Numbered from the stretch's first letter, positions 7,506 through 15,707 are shown. The stretch is DNA of 17,427 nucleotides from Leadbetterella sp031420365 (GCA_031420365.1 JANOMP010000034.1:1-17427); one strand, 5' to 3'. Notes: generated by a model from the letters alone, not told the origin. Translations and numbers: made by a program.

Positions 7506-7542
7506 AATAAAGTAAAATGAAATTTGTTATTATTACTTTATT
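7506..7542. repeat. AT-rich perfect 10-bp inverted repeat
   Basis: AATAAAGTAA (7506-7515) pairs exactly with TTACTTTATT (7533-7542) around a 17-nt loop, about 135 bp beyond the 3' end of the minus-strand CotH gene. It could terminate that transcript, but it lacks G-C pairs and a clear T-run. The remaining bases between 7386 and 7676 show nothing else I can support. Confidence 0.4.
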
Positions 7543-7676
7543 AGATTTTGAGCCAAAGAATTATAAAAGAATAGCTTAAATTCAGATTCTATTTACATTA
7601 CTTATAAGTGCCCTAAAACTTTTAAAATTAAAACACGAATTAATTGAAAAATTTGTCCTTCGCAGCTAAATTATTA

Positions 7677-10600
7677 CTAATTACATGTTTTTATTTCAGC
7701 CTTGAATACTGACCCATATTTTGCTTCGAATCCCGGTTTTAGCTCTATGGCGTCCATAGCAGAATTTGAAATAAGGATACCTGAATTTATACTGCTAGTT
7801 GAGAGAATGTAATTTGGATTGTGTGTTGGATTCATGTTTACTGATAAGACTCCAGAATATTTTTTTGTCCCTTTTATATGAATATCGTCAATCGCCAATT
7901 CGTCTCTACTACTAGTTCCTAACCCAGTGAAATAATATTTCCAAAATAATTGAACATATGGTTTATTCATCATTGAATTTGGCAAAATAATATTTGAAAA
8001 AGTTTGACTATGACCCGAACTGGTGTTTCCAATATATTCAATAGTAGGACTAAACTCTTGAAAATTTTGAACATCACCTTCCCTATAATATAGTTGAATC
8101 CTATATTTTTTTGTGTTTGCAGTTATGGTTCGGCCAATCCAATTTATTTTTATTGTATCTAAATTCATTGTATTTATTGCAAGTAAAAATCCCCCAAGTT
8201 TAGTAGTTGGATATCCCGTATTTCCATTTCCAGTATTTATAAAAGAAAAACCATCTAAACCCTTTCCATTTATTCTTGTAGCATTGGTTAAATTAAATGT
8301 TCCACTTGTAAAGCCTTCAATTATAGAATTACTAAGTGGATCTAGAGCAGATAGATATACAAATTTTGAATTAGGGGGAGAAGTATTAACCATTGAAGCT
8401 GAACTCCATTCAGTAACACTATATCCACATTTTACTAACTCAGCTGAGGTGGAAGGCACAGGGTTGTCTGAAATAATAATTGGTTCAAAATAAGCCGTAT
8501 AAGTTCTATTGGAAGTAGTAACAACAGTTAAAGTAGGTTGAAGGTATTGAAGTCCATCATAAATCCAATACGAAAACTTAAACCCATTTTTTGGAACTGC
8601 GGTGATAGTTAATGGTACATTATCAAAATATAAGCCTGTCCATGTCTGGTAATTGGCAGGAATTCCTTTAGTAGTACTGATTATAGGAAGGTCGTTTATT
8701 CTAACATATCCACTTAAGGTATCAGCACTTGAAACCGTCAATGAATAATCACCTGCCAAAAGAAAATAATCTTTCAATTGATTAATCATCGCGTTTGGCC
8801 TTGTACTTATATAAGTAGAAACGACATTACATTGGGCTTGCCAAACACTTTCATCTGCAAAATTTTTCCACCTGTCTATATGATTTTGGAATTCTGGCCC
8901 ATAAATTGCTTTGTAAGAGTTAAAAATAGGTAAAGCATGCCCTGTTTTTAAACAACTGTTAAGTAAATCAGCATATCGATTTATAAAATTATTTTTAAAT
9001 TCTTGATTTGTAAGCAATTCTTTAAAAATAGCATTATCTGGCCTGTTGGTAAGTTCAATTAAGTCAAGATTTTCAGCATTAACTAATTCTCCTAAGGCCC
9101 TATCGGTATCATACAAAATCCATCTCCATCGACCATCTAGGCCATAAGTAGCATTTGGATTATACGCGTTTTTACTTCTCCAAAGTCTTACATTGTTATG
9201 CGGCCAATCCATGTTTCCAACAAAAATTTCAGCAATTTCATAATCGATTAAGCTTTTGGGGTCCAAATACTCTATTGCCTGACTATAATTGGAAGTTAAA
9301 GTCATGTCATTATTTATAATGAAATTATACATACTTGTGTAATGTAAACTATCCCCCTCTTCCATTTCATCTGGTTCGCTCCAATCCACTTTTCTTAAAT
9401 CAATATTATTTGGGTCAGCTCCAAAAAGAGCTTCTATATAATACTTATCTATCCTTTCCCTAATGTCATGTATTCCCCAATATTCGCCATTTATAAACAT
9501 AATAGAAGGCCTAGATTTTTGACTTGCAAAATTTAAATGGCCTAACCAAGCTTGAACAAATACATCTTTAAACATTATTTGATTGTAATCATTACCACCG
9601 TTTCTTGCAATAATTCTATCGTGTAATAGCGACGGATAATTAGGAAAAAACGGATAATTATTAAAATGGTTTCTTCCATAAAAACGTAGGGATTTATATG
9701 GCTGAGATGCTGAACAAGACCCATGAATTCTTATCCCAAGTGGTTGATTTACAACATTATATTGATTGACAATATATTCAAAATTTCCATTTCTTTCCCA
9801 AGCCCCCCCATTATTTGAAAAATTACCTGGGGTACAAGGATCTACTACAGCTGTTGGGTTTGCTATTCTAAAATTTTCGAAAGCTACACCTGCATTATAA
9901 ATACCTAGATTATATTCATAAAAATGATTTTCTTGAATAGCAACTGAAATTACAGGTAATGTATAAGGGTTTTGACCAGAGGCACTATATATGTAGGTAT
10001 TAGTTTTTATATCGCTAGAAAGAAACCCATGTTTTGTCGCTATTGCTCTAATAACTGTGCCCTTTTTAATATTATATTGAGGGAAATAACTTGGAGTTAA
10101 GCTAAATGTTGAGGATATCATGCTTACTTGATTAGCCAAACCCGTTCTATCTTGAACGGCTATTGGTAAAGAGTAAAGGCTTGAACTGAAGGATCTTTGT
10201 AGAAAACCGGGAAAAGGATCTCCTGGATGCTCTGGGTAACTATTTTTATAATTATATGATGTGCCTCCTAAATTGTTCTGACTTGGGTTTGAGCCATCTG
10301 AAGTATAATAAATTGTAACCGCAGGATCAGTATGAGATAAAGATAATGGAAAGTTGGAATTAAAAAACCCCCCTTCTCTTGAAAATGTTGGAGTATTTAC
10401 AAATCCATCATAAGAGGTTGTGGAACTATTTGATACATTGGGACTGGATGGAAAAAAATATTTTAATGGATTATCGCCGTCAGGTAATTTTCCAATAGAT
10501 ACATTTTCCCTTTGAGCTGGAAATATTAAAGAATCGACAATTTCTATTCCGTCTGGCTTTACCAAATAAACAGCTTCTCCATTTTGAGATAGAGAGAAGT

Positions 10601-10913
10601 TAGTATGAGTAAGCCCCCCTCCGCTTGTATTTCCACTTGCCCAAATTAAAAGATAACCATTTGCAGGTACGACCACCTGACCGGAAGTGGTTGTAAATCT
10701 GAATTTAGTCAAGCTACTCTTCAAATCAGTTGCAAAATAGCCCGCCAAATCCACATTAGATGGGCCTGCATTGTAGATTTCAAACCAGTCAGAGAAGTTT
10801 CCTACGTTGTCTGCAATGGCACTTGTGTTTGATGCCATCACTTCATTTATTTTCAGTTGACTAAATACCGAGGCATTAAGTAATAAACAGCTAAATAACA
10901 GTACTTTTTTCAT
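7677..10913 (-). CDS. Secreted multidomain CotH-kinase-family protein
   Basis: This is a 1078-residue protein with a signal peptide (MKKVLLFSCLLLNASVFS). Residues about 20-130 are a lamin-tail domain (KINEVMASNT, DWFEIYNAG). About 180-310 is a chitobiase/FN3-like segment (VTIYYTSDGSNPS). The CotH kinase core spans about 318-610, with IRIHGSCSASQPYKSLRFYG (Lys407), NMDWPHNN (catalytic-type Asp569) and YDTD (602-604, metal-binding type), all intact. A divergent InlB-type beta repeat lies near 725-810 and a jelly-roll-like module near 825-1015 (ends DELAIDDIHIKG). The last 45 residues (ELKPGFEAKYGSVFKAEIKTC) match the C-terminus of the convergent phosphatase. CotH proteins of Bacillus spores phosphorylate coat proteins; the bacteroidetal targets are unknown. 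Likely exported to the surface or medium. It is monocistronic. A near-consensus TAACTTTC on the minus strand (10933-10940) may serve as -7 element. Confidence 0.9.
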   Translation of the reverse strand: MKKVLLFSCLLLNASVFSQLKINEVMASNTSAIADNVGNFSDWFEIYNAGPSNVDLAGYFATDLKSSLTKFRFTTTSGQVVVPANGYLLIWASGNTSGGGLTHTNFSLSQNGEAVYLVKPDGIEIVDSLIFPAQRENVSIGKLPDGDNPLKYFFPSSPNVSNSSTTSYDGFVNTPTFSREGGFFNSNFPLSLSHTDPAVTIYYTSDGSNPSQNNLGGTSYNYKNSYPEHPGDPFPGFLQRSFSSSLYSLPIAVQDRTGLANQVSMISSTFSLTPSYFPQYNIKKGTVIRAIATKHGFLSSDIKTNTYIYSASGQNPYTLPVISVAIQENHFYEYNLGIYNAGVAFENFRIANPTAVVDPCTPGNFSNNGGAWERNGNFEYIVNQYNVVNQPLGIRIHGSCSASQPYKSLRFYGRNHFNNYPFFPNYPSLLHDRIIARNGGNDYNQIMFKDVFVQAWLGHLNFASQKSRPSIMFINGEYWGIHDIRERIDKYYIEALFGADPNNIDLRKVDWSEPDEMEEGDSLHYTSMYNFIINNDMTLTSNYSQAIEYLDPKSLIDYEIAEIFVGNMDWPHNNVRLWRSKNAYNPNATYGLDGRWRWILYDTDRALGELVNAENLDLIELTNRPDNAIFKELLTNQEFKNNFINRYADLLNSCLKTGHALPIFNSYKAIYGPEFQNHIDRWKNFADESVWQAQCNVVSTYISTRPNAMINQLKDYFLLAGDYSLTVSSADTLSGYVRINDLPIISTTKGIPANYQTWTGLYFDNVPLTITAVPKNGFKFSYWIYDGLQYLQPTLTVVTTSNRTYTAYFEPIIISDNPVPSTSAELVKCGYSVTEWSSASMVNTSPPNSKFVYLSALDPLSNSIIEGFTSGTFNLTNATRINGKGLDGFSFINTGNGNTGYPTTKLGGFLLAINTMNLDTIKINWIGRTITANTKKYRIQLYYREGDVQNFQEFSPTIEYIGNTSSGHSQTFSNIILPNSMMNKPYVQLFWKYYFTGLGTSSRDELAIDDIHIKGTKKYSGVLSVNMNPTHNPNYILSTSSINSGILISNSAMDAIELKPGFEAKYGSVFKAEIKTCN

Positions 10914-11636
10914 AATCTTTTAAAAAAATATTGAAAGTTAAATGGTTAAATTATCCAAAAAGACATTTATTGTGGCACTTTACACTTGAAAACAAATGGG
11001 TAATTTTTGCAGAATAAAATTAGATTTTTTTGAAAGATGACAAAATGAGTTTTAGAAGAAGAAAAAATGATATTAATCATTGACCACAACTAACAATAAT
11101 GCGTAAACAAGTTACATCATATTACATTCAAATTATATAATGAACAATGCTTTAAAAAAATATGTAGGGAAGGCAAAAAGCGGTTTTCTATTAAGAAGCA
11201 AAAATTCTGTTAAGCCAACTTAGGAACTTTCAAAATATAAAGTACTCAAAATTGACGCATTATTTTTTGTTTTTTAAAGGCCTAAATGAGAAAAATAGCA
11301 GAGCTATTTGGCGAATTTACAACGCATAAAAACTACAAAAGAAAAAGTCAAGATGAGTAGTTTATAAATTGACAGTTCCTTAGACAGATTAAAAATATTT
11401 TGTGAACTTATTTATTAATGTATTTGAATTAGATAGCGAATTGAGTTTTAAAAGGATTTAAAATTATAATCCACCAATTTGGAAGCAATTATTGTACTCA
11501 AAGTAAAAAAAAATTTAATTGCTGGTATTAAAGAAAAATAAATAAGTTTAGCTACTATTAGAAAGGGGAAGCTTTGTTTACTCCTTCAAAATTTAAGGAA
11601 TTTAAGTGCTTTTTTATTTATTTAACTATTATTAGC
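10914..11636. other. 723-bp intergenic stretch without a supported gene
   Basis: The stretch lies upstream of the CotH gene and downstream of ftsY. The part nearest 10913 should hold the CotH promoter. I see only two very short plus-strand frames, 27 codons from 11140 and 24 codons from 11286 (MRKIAELFGEF and onward). Neither has a recognisable family or good initiation signals. There is also a 7-bp stem with a triloop (AAATAGC 11293-11299, GCTATTT 11303-11309). It may contain remnants of a lost gene, but nothing can be named. Confidence 0.5.
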
Positions 11637-12593
11637 CTACTTATTAAACAAGCTATCTACAAAAGCCATTTTATTAAATACTTGTAAGTCTTCCATTTTT
11701 TCGCCTACACCGATGTATTTAACAGGAATTTTAAATTCCTCGGAGATTCCTATCACGACTCCACCTTTGGCTGTTCCATCTAACTTAGTGATTGTAAGAG
11801 AGTTTACATCAGTTACTTTTGTGAATTCCCGGGCTTGAATAACCGCATTTTGACCTGTGCTCCCATCTAATACTAACATTACTTCATGGGGTGCCTCGGG
11901 TACTATTTTCTGCATTACTCTTTTTATTTTCCCTAGCTCATTCATAAGGTTAACTTTGGTGTGCAAGCGACCAGCGGTATCTATTATGATAACATCAGCG
12001 TTTTGTTCAATGCCAACTTTAATGGCATCATATGCTACCGAGGATGGGTCAGCGTTCATTCCATGATCTACAACCGTTACTCCAACTTTTTGACCCCAAT
12101 GTTTAAGTTGATCTACTGCTGCAGCTCTAAAAGTATCTGCAGCACCTAAGACTACTTTTTTGCCATTTTTTTTAAAATTGTAGGCTAATTTACCAATGGT
12201 TGTGGTTTTTCCAACACCATTTACTCCAACTACCATAAGTACATAAGGTTTTGGGAGGTTTTGCGTTTCAAAACTATTTTGTACATCCTGAGAGTTATTT
12301 TCAGCAAGTAATGCTGCTACCTCTTCCCTTAAAATAATGTCTAGTTCTGAAGTGGTGGCAAACTTGTCTTTCGAAACACGTGCTTCAATTCGTTTTATAA
12401 TCTTTATGGTAGTTTCAACACCTACATCAGAGCTTATCAAAATTTCTTCTAATTCATCTAAAACCTCCTCATCTACTTTAGTTTTGCCAACAATAGCCTT
12501 CGAAATTTTATCGAAAATACTTAATTTAGATTTCTCCAAACCTTTGTCAAGTGTTTCTTTCTTTTCTTTGCTAAAAAGATCAAATAAGCTCAT
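11637..12593 (-). CDS. ftsY: Signal recognition particle receptor FtsY
   Basis: FtsY is the SRP-GTPase receptor that docks ribosome-SRP complexes at the inner membrane for co-translational insertion. At 318 residues it is the short form without a long acidic A domain, common in this phylum. The N domain helices span about 1-110, with the N-terminal amphipathic MSLFDLFSKEKKE stretch a likely membrane contact. The G domain has GVNGVGKT (123-130, P-loop), DTFRAAA (153-159), DTAGR (205-209), TKLDGTAKGG (269-278, guanine specificity) and the closing GVGEKMEDLQVF. It is the last gene of the minus-strand run rpmG, DUF4295, thioesterase, ftsY, with a 97-bp gap to the thioesterase. No clear terminator follows it. 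Confidence 0.97.
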   Translation of the reverse strand: MSLFDLFSKEKKETLDKGLEKSKLSIFDKISKAIVGKTKVDEEVLDELEEILISSDVGVETTIKIIKRIEARVSKDKFATTSELDIILREEVAALLAENNSQDVQNSFETQNLPKPYVLMVVGVNGVGKTTTIGKLAYNFKKNGKKVVLGAADTFRAAAVDQLKHWGQKVGVTVVDHGMNADPSSVAYDAIKVGIEQNADVIIIDTAGRLHTKVNLMNELGKIKRVMQKIVPEAPHEVMLVLDGSTGQNAVIQAREFTKVTDVNSLTITKLDGTAKGGVVIGISEEFKIPVKYIGVGEKMEDLQVFNKMAFVDSLFNK

Positions 12594-12690
12594 TAAATTT
12601 AACTGTTAAATGCAATACAAATCTATTGATTTTATTGTAGAAAGTGGATTAATAATTTATTATTCAATGGTGTGGGCGTGATAAATATCA

Positions 12691-13086
12691 TTATTCACTG
12701 AAATACTTCTCCCACAAATCATTCGGAAGTCTTTTTAACTGCATGGTTTCAGGATTTACAGCAACCCAAAGAGTTTGAGCTTTTAATATTAGTTGATCTT
12801 TTTTGTAAATTTCATAAAATCTTAAGCTAGTAACACCAGAAAACGAATTTACCCAAGTGCTTATTTTTAATACATCATCTAAAAAAGCAGGCTTAAAATA
12901 TTCAATTTCATGCCTTTTTACCACCCATCGCATTGATTCTGATAGCTCTTTTGGTACAGTGCTATACCAATGACCTACAGCTGCTTGTTGCAAAAAATCA
13001 AAATATCGAACATTGTTAACATGGTTAAGCTCATCCAAGTCTCCTTGAACAACTGTTATAAATTCTGAATATATTATTGGGTTCAT
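12691..13086 (-). CDS. Acyl-CoA thioesterase, 4HBT/hot-dog fold (YbgC/FadM-like)
   Basis: The ATG at 13086 gives 131 residues. A TTG five codons upstream is possible but would run into the T-tract of the terminator, so the ATG is preferred. The N-terminal GDLDELNHVNNVRYFDFLQQ is the classic 4-hydroxybenzoyl-CoA-thioesterase-type motif, with Asp18 as likely catalytic residue and His22/Asn24-25 nearby. The central RHEIEYFKPAFLDDVL and the strand text LILKAQTLWVAVNPETMQLKRLP complete a single hot-dog domain. It probably hydrolyses acyl-CoA thioesters in the cytoplasm, substrate unknown. It sits between DUF4295 and ftsY, where Bacteroidota genomes usually have no thioesterase (from memory). A strong terminator ends only a few bases before its start, so its expression depends on read-through or a hidden promoter. 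Confidence 0.9.
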   Translation of the reverse strand: MNPIIYSEFITVVQGDLDELNHVNNVRYFDFLQQAAVGHWYSTVPKELSESMRWVVKRHEIEYFKPAFLDDVLKISTWVNSFSGVTSLRFYEIYKKDQLILKAQTLWVAVNPETMQLKRLPNDLWEKYFSE

Positions 13087-13099
13087 ACTGCAACAAAAC

Positions 13100-13154
13100 A
13101 AAAAGCCTTAACCGAAATTCGGCAAGGCTTCTTAAAATTTTATTAAGGCTTTTT
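13100..13154 (-). terminator. Strong terminator with alternative pairing after DUF4295
   Basis: Read on the minus strand, AAGCCTT pairs with AAGGCTT (plus 13102-13130) around an inner CCGAA/TTCGG stem and runs into TTTTTGTTTTG, a textbook intrinsic terminator. The same 3' arm (plus 13100-13111, AAAAAGCCTTAA) is also a perfect 12-bp complement of TTAAGGCTTTTT at 13143-13154, which overlaps the DUF4295 stop codon. A terminating ribosome could therefore influence which stem forms. Confidence 0.75.
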
Positions 13155-13305
13155 ATTTTAAAGCTTCAGCAATGTTATCTACTGCTACCATTTCTTCCTT
13201 GAAAGAATACGCACCAGTTTTTTCAGATCTCACCGCCTTTATTACTTTTGCAAAACTCTTTAATGCCGTTTTATCTCTAAGGGTTGCAACTACTTTCTTT
13301 GCCAT
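13153..13305 (-). CDS. DUF4295 family small protein (Bacteroidota ribosomal protein bL38 candidate)
   Basis: This is a 50-residue basic protein (MAKKVVATLRDKTALKSFAK, then SEKTGAYSFKEEMV) encoded 64 bp downstream of rpmG on the same strand. Its size, composition and position between rpmG and ftsY match the DUF4295 family, which is restricted to Bacteroidota. From memory, this family was assigned as a new large-subunit protein (bL38) in the Flavobacterium johnsoniae ribosome structure; I could not verify that here. A role in the 50S subunit fits the basic composition and the L33 neighbour. It ends inside one arm of the terminator at 13100-13154. The stop is TAA at 13153-13155. Confidence 0.9.
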   Translation of the reverse strand: MAKKVVATLRDKTALKSFAKVIKAVRSEKTGAYSFKEEMVAVDNIAEALK

Positions 13306-13369
13306 TATTTATTGAATTAAAATGTTGTTTAGTTAATTATCAGATTATAATCTACTGAAAGTTAAACTA

Positions 13370-13552
13370 TTACTTAATTTCTTTATGTACTGTAACTTTT
13401 TTCAATACCGGATTGTATTTTTTCAACTCCAAACGTGTCGTAGTATTTTTACGATTTTTGGTAGTAATATATCTTGACATTCCCGGCTGTCCTGAAGTTT
13501 TGTGTTCGGTACATTCTAATATTACTTGAACACGATTACCTTTCTTTGCCAT
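13370..13552 (-). CDS. rpmG: 50S ribosomal protein bL33
   Basis: The 60-residue protein begins MAKKGNRVQVILECTEHK and has the bL33 core (SRYITTKNRKNTTTRLELKK, then YNPVLKKVTVHKEIK). It is a structural protein of the 50S subunit near the E site. Only one cysteine (Cys14) is present, so it is the zinc-independent C-minus form lacking the CxxC pairs. It is the first gene of the minus-strand run, with a well-formed promoter upstream. In many Bacteroidota rpmB (bL28) precedes rpmG; here the upstream neighbour is instead a divergent reductase, so rpmB must be elsewhere. Confidence 0.97.
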   Translation of the reverse strand: MAKKGNRVQVILECTEHKTSGQPGMSRYITTKNRKNTTTRLELKKYNPVLKKVTVHKEIK

Positions 13553-13597
13553 AATGCTGTTATTTTATATAAACTCTTTTTTTTCTTAATCGGGCTG

Positions 13598-13628
13598 CAA
13601 AGATAGTAATTAAATCTTTTTTTACAAA
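13598..13628 (-). promoter_or_regulatory. Bacteroidota-type promoter of the rpmG operon
   Basis: On the minus strand a -33 TTTG (13625-13628) is followed after exactly 19 nt by TATCTTTG (13598-13605), a perfect TAnnTTTG -7 element, with GCAG following. The leader to the rpmG ATG is about 40 nt. This is the clearest promoter in the window and supports the phylum assignment. Confidence 0.85.
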
Positions 13629-13754
13629 ATGCTTTTTAAATTTATTCTATTAAAAACTAAAAAACTAAAATTTATTAAAAAAATGAAGAAAAAGATCAAA
13701 TTGTTATGCACGCATAATATTCTTGCCTAATTTCATGGCAAAATTAAATCAATT

Positions 13755-14753
13755 ATGCAAAATACAAAAATTCTATTAAATAAAAGACCTGTTGGGGTTC
13801 CTACTGAAGATTGTTGGCTCATCACTAGTGAAGAAGTAAGAGAAATTGAAGATGGTGAAGCTTTGATAAAAGTAAACTATTTGTCAATTGACCCGGCAAT
13901 GAGAGGTTGGATGAATGAAGGTAAAAGCTATATCAAACCCGTTGCAATAGGTGAAACCATGCGTGCGATGGGGGTTGGAGAAGTTATAGCTTCAAAAAAT
14001 GAAAAATTTAAAGTGGGTGAATTTGTAACTTCCAATTCTGGTGTGCAAGAGTATGTTGTTTCTGACGGTAGTGATTTAATGAAAGTAGATGAAAAAATAC
14101 TTCCTTTGCCTGTTTATTTAGGCACACTTGGTATGTCAGGAATGACAGCATATTTTGGAATTTTGAATACTGGACATCCTAAAGAAGGAGAAACTGTAGT
14201 AGTTTCGGGTGCTGCGGGCTCGGTCGGTAGTATAGTAGGACAAATAGCAAAAATAAAAGGCTGTAAAGTGGTCGGAATTGCTGGGGGAAAAGAAAAGTGT
14301 GATTACGTAGTGAATGAACTAGGTTTTGATGCTTGTGTTGACTACAAAGCAGGAAATCTAAGGAAAGATTTGCGGGCAGCTTGCGATTCTGGAATAGATG
14401 TTTATTTTGATAATGTTGGAGGCGAAATTCTAGATACTTGCTTAATGTTTATCAACAAAAAAGCACGAATTGTTATTTGTGGTGCCATTTCGCAATATAA
14501 TGCTACGCAACCTATGGGACCTAAAAACTATTTATCTCTTTTGGTTAATAGAGCCAAAATGGAAGGAATTGTAGTTTTTGACAATGCAGCAAATTATGGA
14601 ACAGCCGTCAACGAAATGTCGAAATGGATATCGGAAGGACGATTGAACACCACATTCCATGAAGAAACGGGAGGAGTTATAGCGTTTCCCGAGGTATTGA
14701 TGAAATTATTTTCTGGTGATAATACTGGAAAAATGGTATTGAAAGTTTCTTAA
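13755..14753 (+). CDS. NADP-dependent oxidoreductase, MDR superfamily (CurA/PTGR-like)
   Basis: This 332-residue zinc-free medium-chain reductase has an N-terminal GroES-like domain carrying LSIDPAMRGWM (43-53) and MGVGEVIASKNEKFKVGEFV. The nucleotide-binding Rossmann domain has SGAAGSVGSIVGQIAK (151-166) and VVGIAGGKEKC (172-182). The C-terminal EETGGVIAFPEVLMKLFSGDNTGKMVLKV is diagnostic for the CurA / prostaglandin reductase / leukotriene B4 dehydrogenase group. Such enzymes reduce the C=C bond of alpha,beta-unsaturated aldehydes and ketones with NADPH, often in detoxification. The physiological substrate is unknown. It diverges from rpmG across 202 bp. A partial -7-like TATTCTTG lies at 13718-13725. 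Its stop codon TAA (14751-14753) forms the first bases of the 141-bp repeat. Confidence 0.93.
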   Translation: MQNTKILLNKRPVGVPTEDCWLITSEEVREIEDGEALIKVNYLSIDPAMRGWMNEGKSYIKPVAIGETMRAMGVGEVIASKNEKFKVGEFVTSNSGVQEYVVSDGSDLMKVDEKILPLPVYLGTLGMSGMTAYFGILNTGHPKEGETVVVSGAAGSVGSIVGQIAKIKGCKVVGIAGGKEKCDYVVNELGFDACVDYKAGNLRKDLRAACDSGIDVYFDNVGGEILDTCLMFINKKARIVICGAISQYNATQPMGPKNYLSLLVNRAKMEGIVVFDNAANYGTAVNEMSKWISEGRLNTTFHEETGGVIAFPEVLMKLFSGDNTGKMVLKVS

Positions 14754-14891
14754 GGATCTGATACAAAATAACCTTTACATTTTGTCTCTTTCTTTTGCCT
14801 TTTTTCTTCGTTAAAAAATATTTGAATAGCTACAATATTTAAAGATTTTTTGCCTTGAAAAATAACAAAATAAATTCGTCAATTCTGTAAA
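14751..14891 (+). repeat. 141-bp dispersed repeat, right copy (inverted relative to 1-141)
   Basis: This copy starts in the reductase stop codon. Its internal hairpins are ACAAAAT (14763-14769) with ATTTTGT (14779-14785), followed by a pyrimidine-rich stretch; AAATATT/AATATTT around a GAATAGCTAC-type loop; and T-run/A-run pairing around GCCTTG. TAAGG at 14751-14755 and CCTTA at 14892-14896 form a 5-bp terminal inverted repeat that would give a 146-bp unit. It may act as a 3'-end structure for the reductase transcript. No open frame is seen. The rest of the gap to 15004 is AT-rich and featureless to me. Confidence 0.9.
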
Positions 14892-15004
14892 CCTTATTTC
14901 TTAACAAATCCTAAGTGGATTTAAGAAAATAATTGAGCAGAGTTAATACTATAATTTTAAATTGAGATTTTCGTTTTATCTAAAAAATAAACTTTAACGA
15001 GGGA

Positions 15005-15637
15005 ATGAAAATTAAGAAAGAGAGAGTTCTATTATTCTTTTTGATTTTTGGTGTGTATTCATGCAAAACCAACAAATCTTTTTTAGAATTAAATTCAAAC
15101 CCAATATTGGAAAAACACTTAAGAGTGGCTGTTTTGCCCTTTAATATTATTTTTTCTGAGGATTATAAAATAATTTCTTCTGGAAGTAGACAAGGCAATT
15201 GGCTAGAACAACAACGAGTGGCTGGTTTAGATTTACAAAAAGAAGCATTTACCATTTTAACAAAAAGAGCAATCAAAAAACAATGGGGTTTTACAGTACA
15301 GGATTTTTTAACCACTAATAAAATCCTTAAAAAAGAAGATATTCGATTTTCTGAACTGGGTGCAATGGAAAAAGGAAAATTGGCGAGACTTTTAGGTGTG
15401 GATGCAGTTTTATGGGGTGAAACTTCTATTGAATTTGAAATGAGATCTTTTGCATCAAGAAATGGCATAAATACCCAAGTTCAGTTATTTGATGCCGAAA
15501 GTTCTATTATGATTTGGAAAGATGAAGTATTTCAACAAATAAACAACAGAATGGAATCTCCACAAGATTTGGCTACTCGCTCTGTTGTTAATTTGATTAA
15601 TTCTTTACCGTACAAAAAGTCAAATAACACTTATTAA
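15005..15637 (+). CDS. Lipoprotein, CsgG/GNA1162-like
   Basis: The 210-residue product starts with a lipoprotein signal peptide (KKERVLLFFLIFGVYSC), with Cys20 the probable lipidated residue. The mature part follows the pattern of CsgG / GNA1162 (DUF799)-type envelope lipoproteins: LRVAVLPFNI (39-48), a helical region LQKEAFTILTKRAIKKQWGF, LARLLGVDAVLWGET (127-140), VQLFDAESSIMIWKDEV (159-175) and a closing LATRSVVNLINSLPYK. Relatives assist outer-membrane secretion or assembly; the exact partner here is unknown. Family assignment is by motif resemblance only. A purine-rich GAGGGA lies just before the ATG, an unusually good Shine-Dalgarno-like site for this phylum. No partner gene is adjacent. 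Confidence 0.75.
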   Translation: MKIKKERVLLFFLIFGVYSCKTNKSFLELNSNPILEKHLRVAVLPFNIIFSEDYKIISSGSRQGNWLEQQRVAGLDLQKEAFTILTKRAIKKQWGFTVQDFLTTNKILKKEDIRFSELGAMEKGKLARLLGVDAVLWGETSIEFEMRSFASRNGINTQVQLFDAESSIMIWKDEVFQQINNRMESPQDLATRSVVNLINSLPYKKSNNTY

Positions 15638-15707
15638 CATTCATTAATATTTGCTTGGAACGTTTCAGTTGGTCTACACAAGAAATCTTGATTCTATAAT
15701 AATATGT

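Noticed and set aside
11140..11360. Two tiny plus-strand frames (27 and 24 codons)
   Set aside because: No family resemblance and no initiation signal; lengths are within chance for this composition.
1..14891. The two 141-bp inverted repeats as the ends of one composite transposon
   Set aside because: The segment between them is filled with core genes (rocD, ftsY, rpmG), and no transposase or integrase is present; dispersed repeats are the simpler reading.
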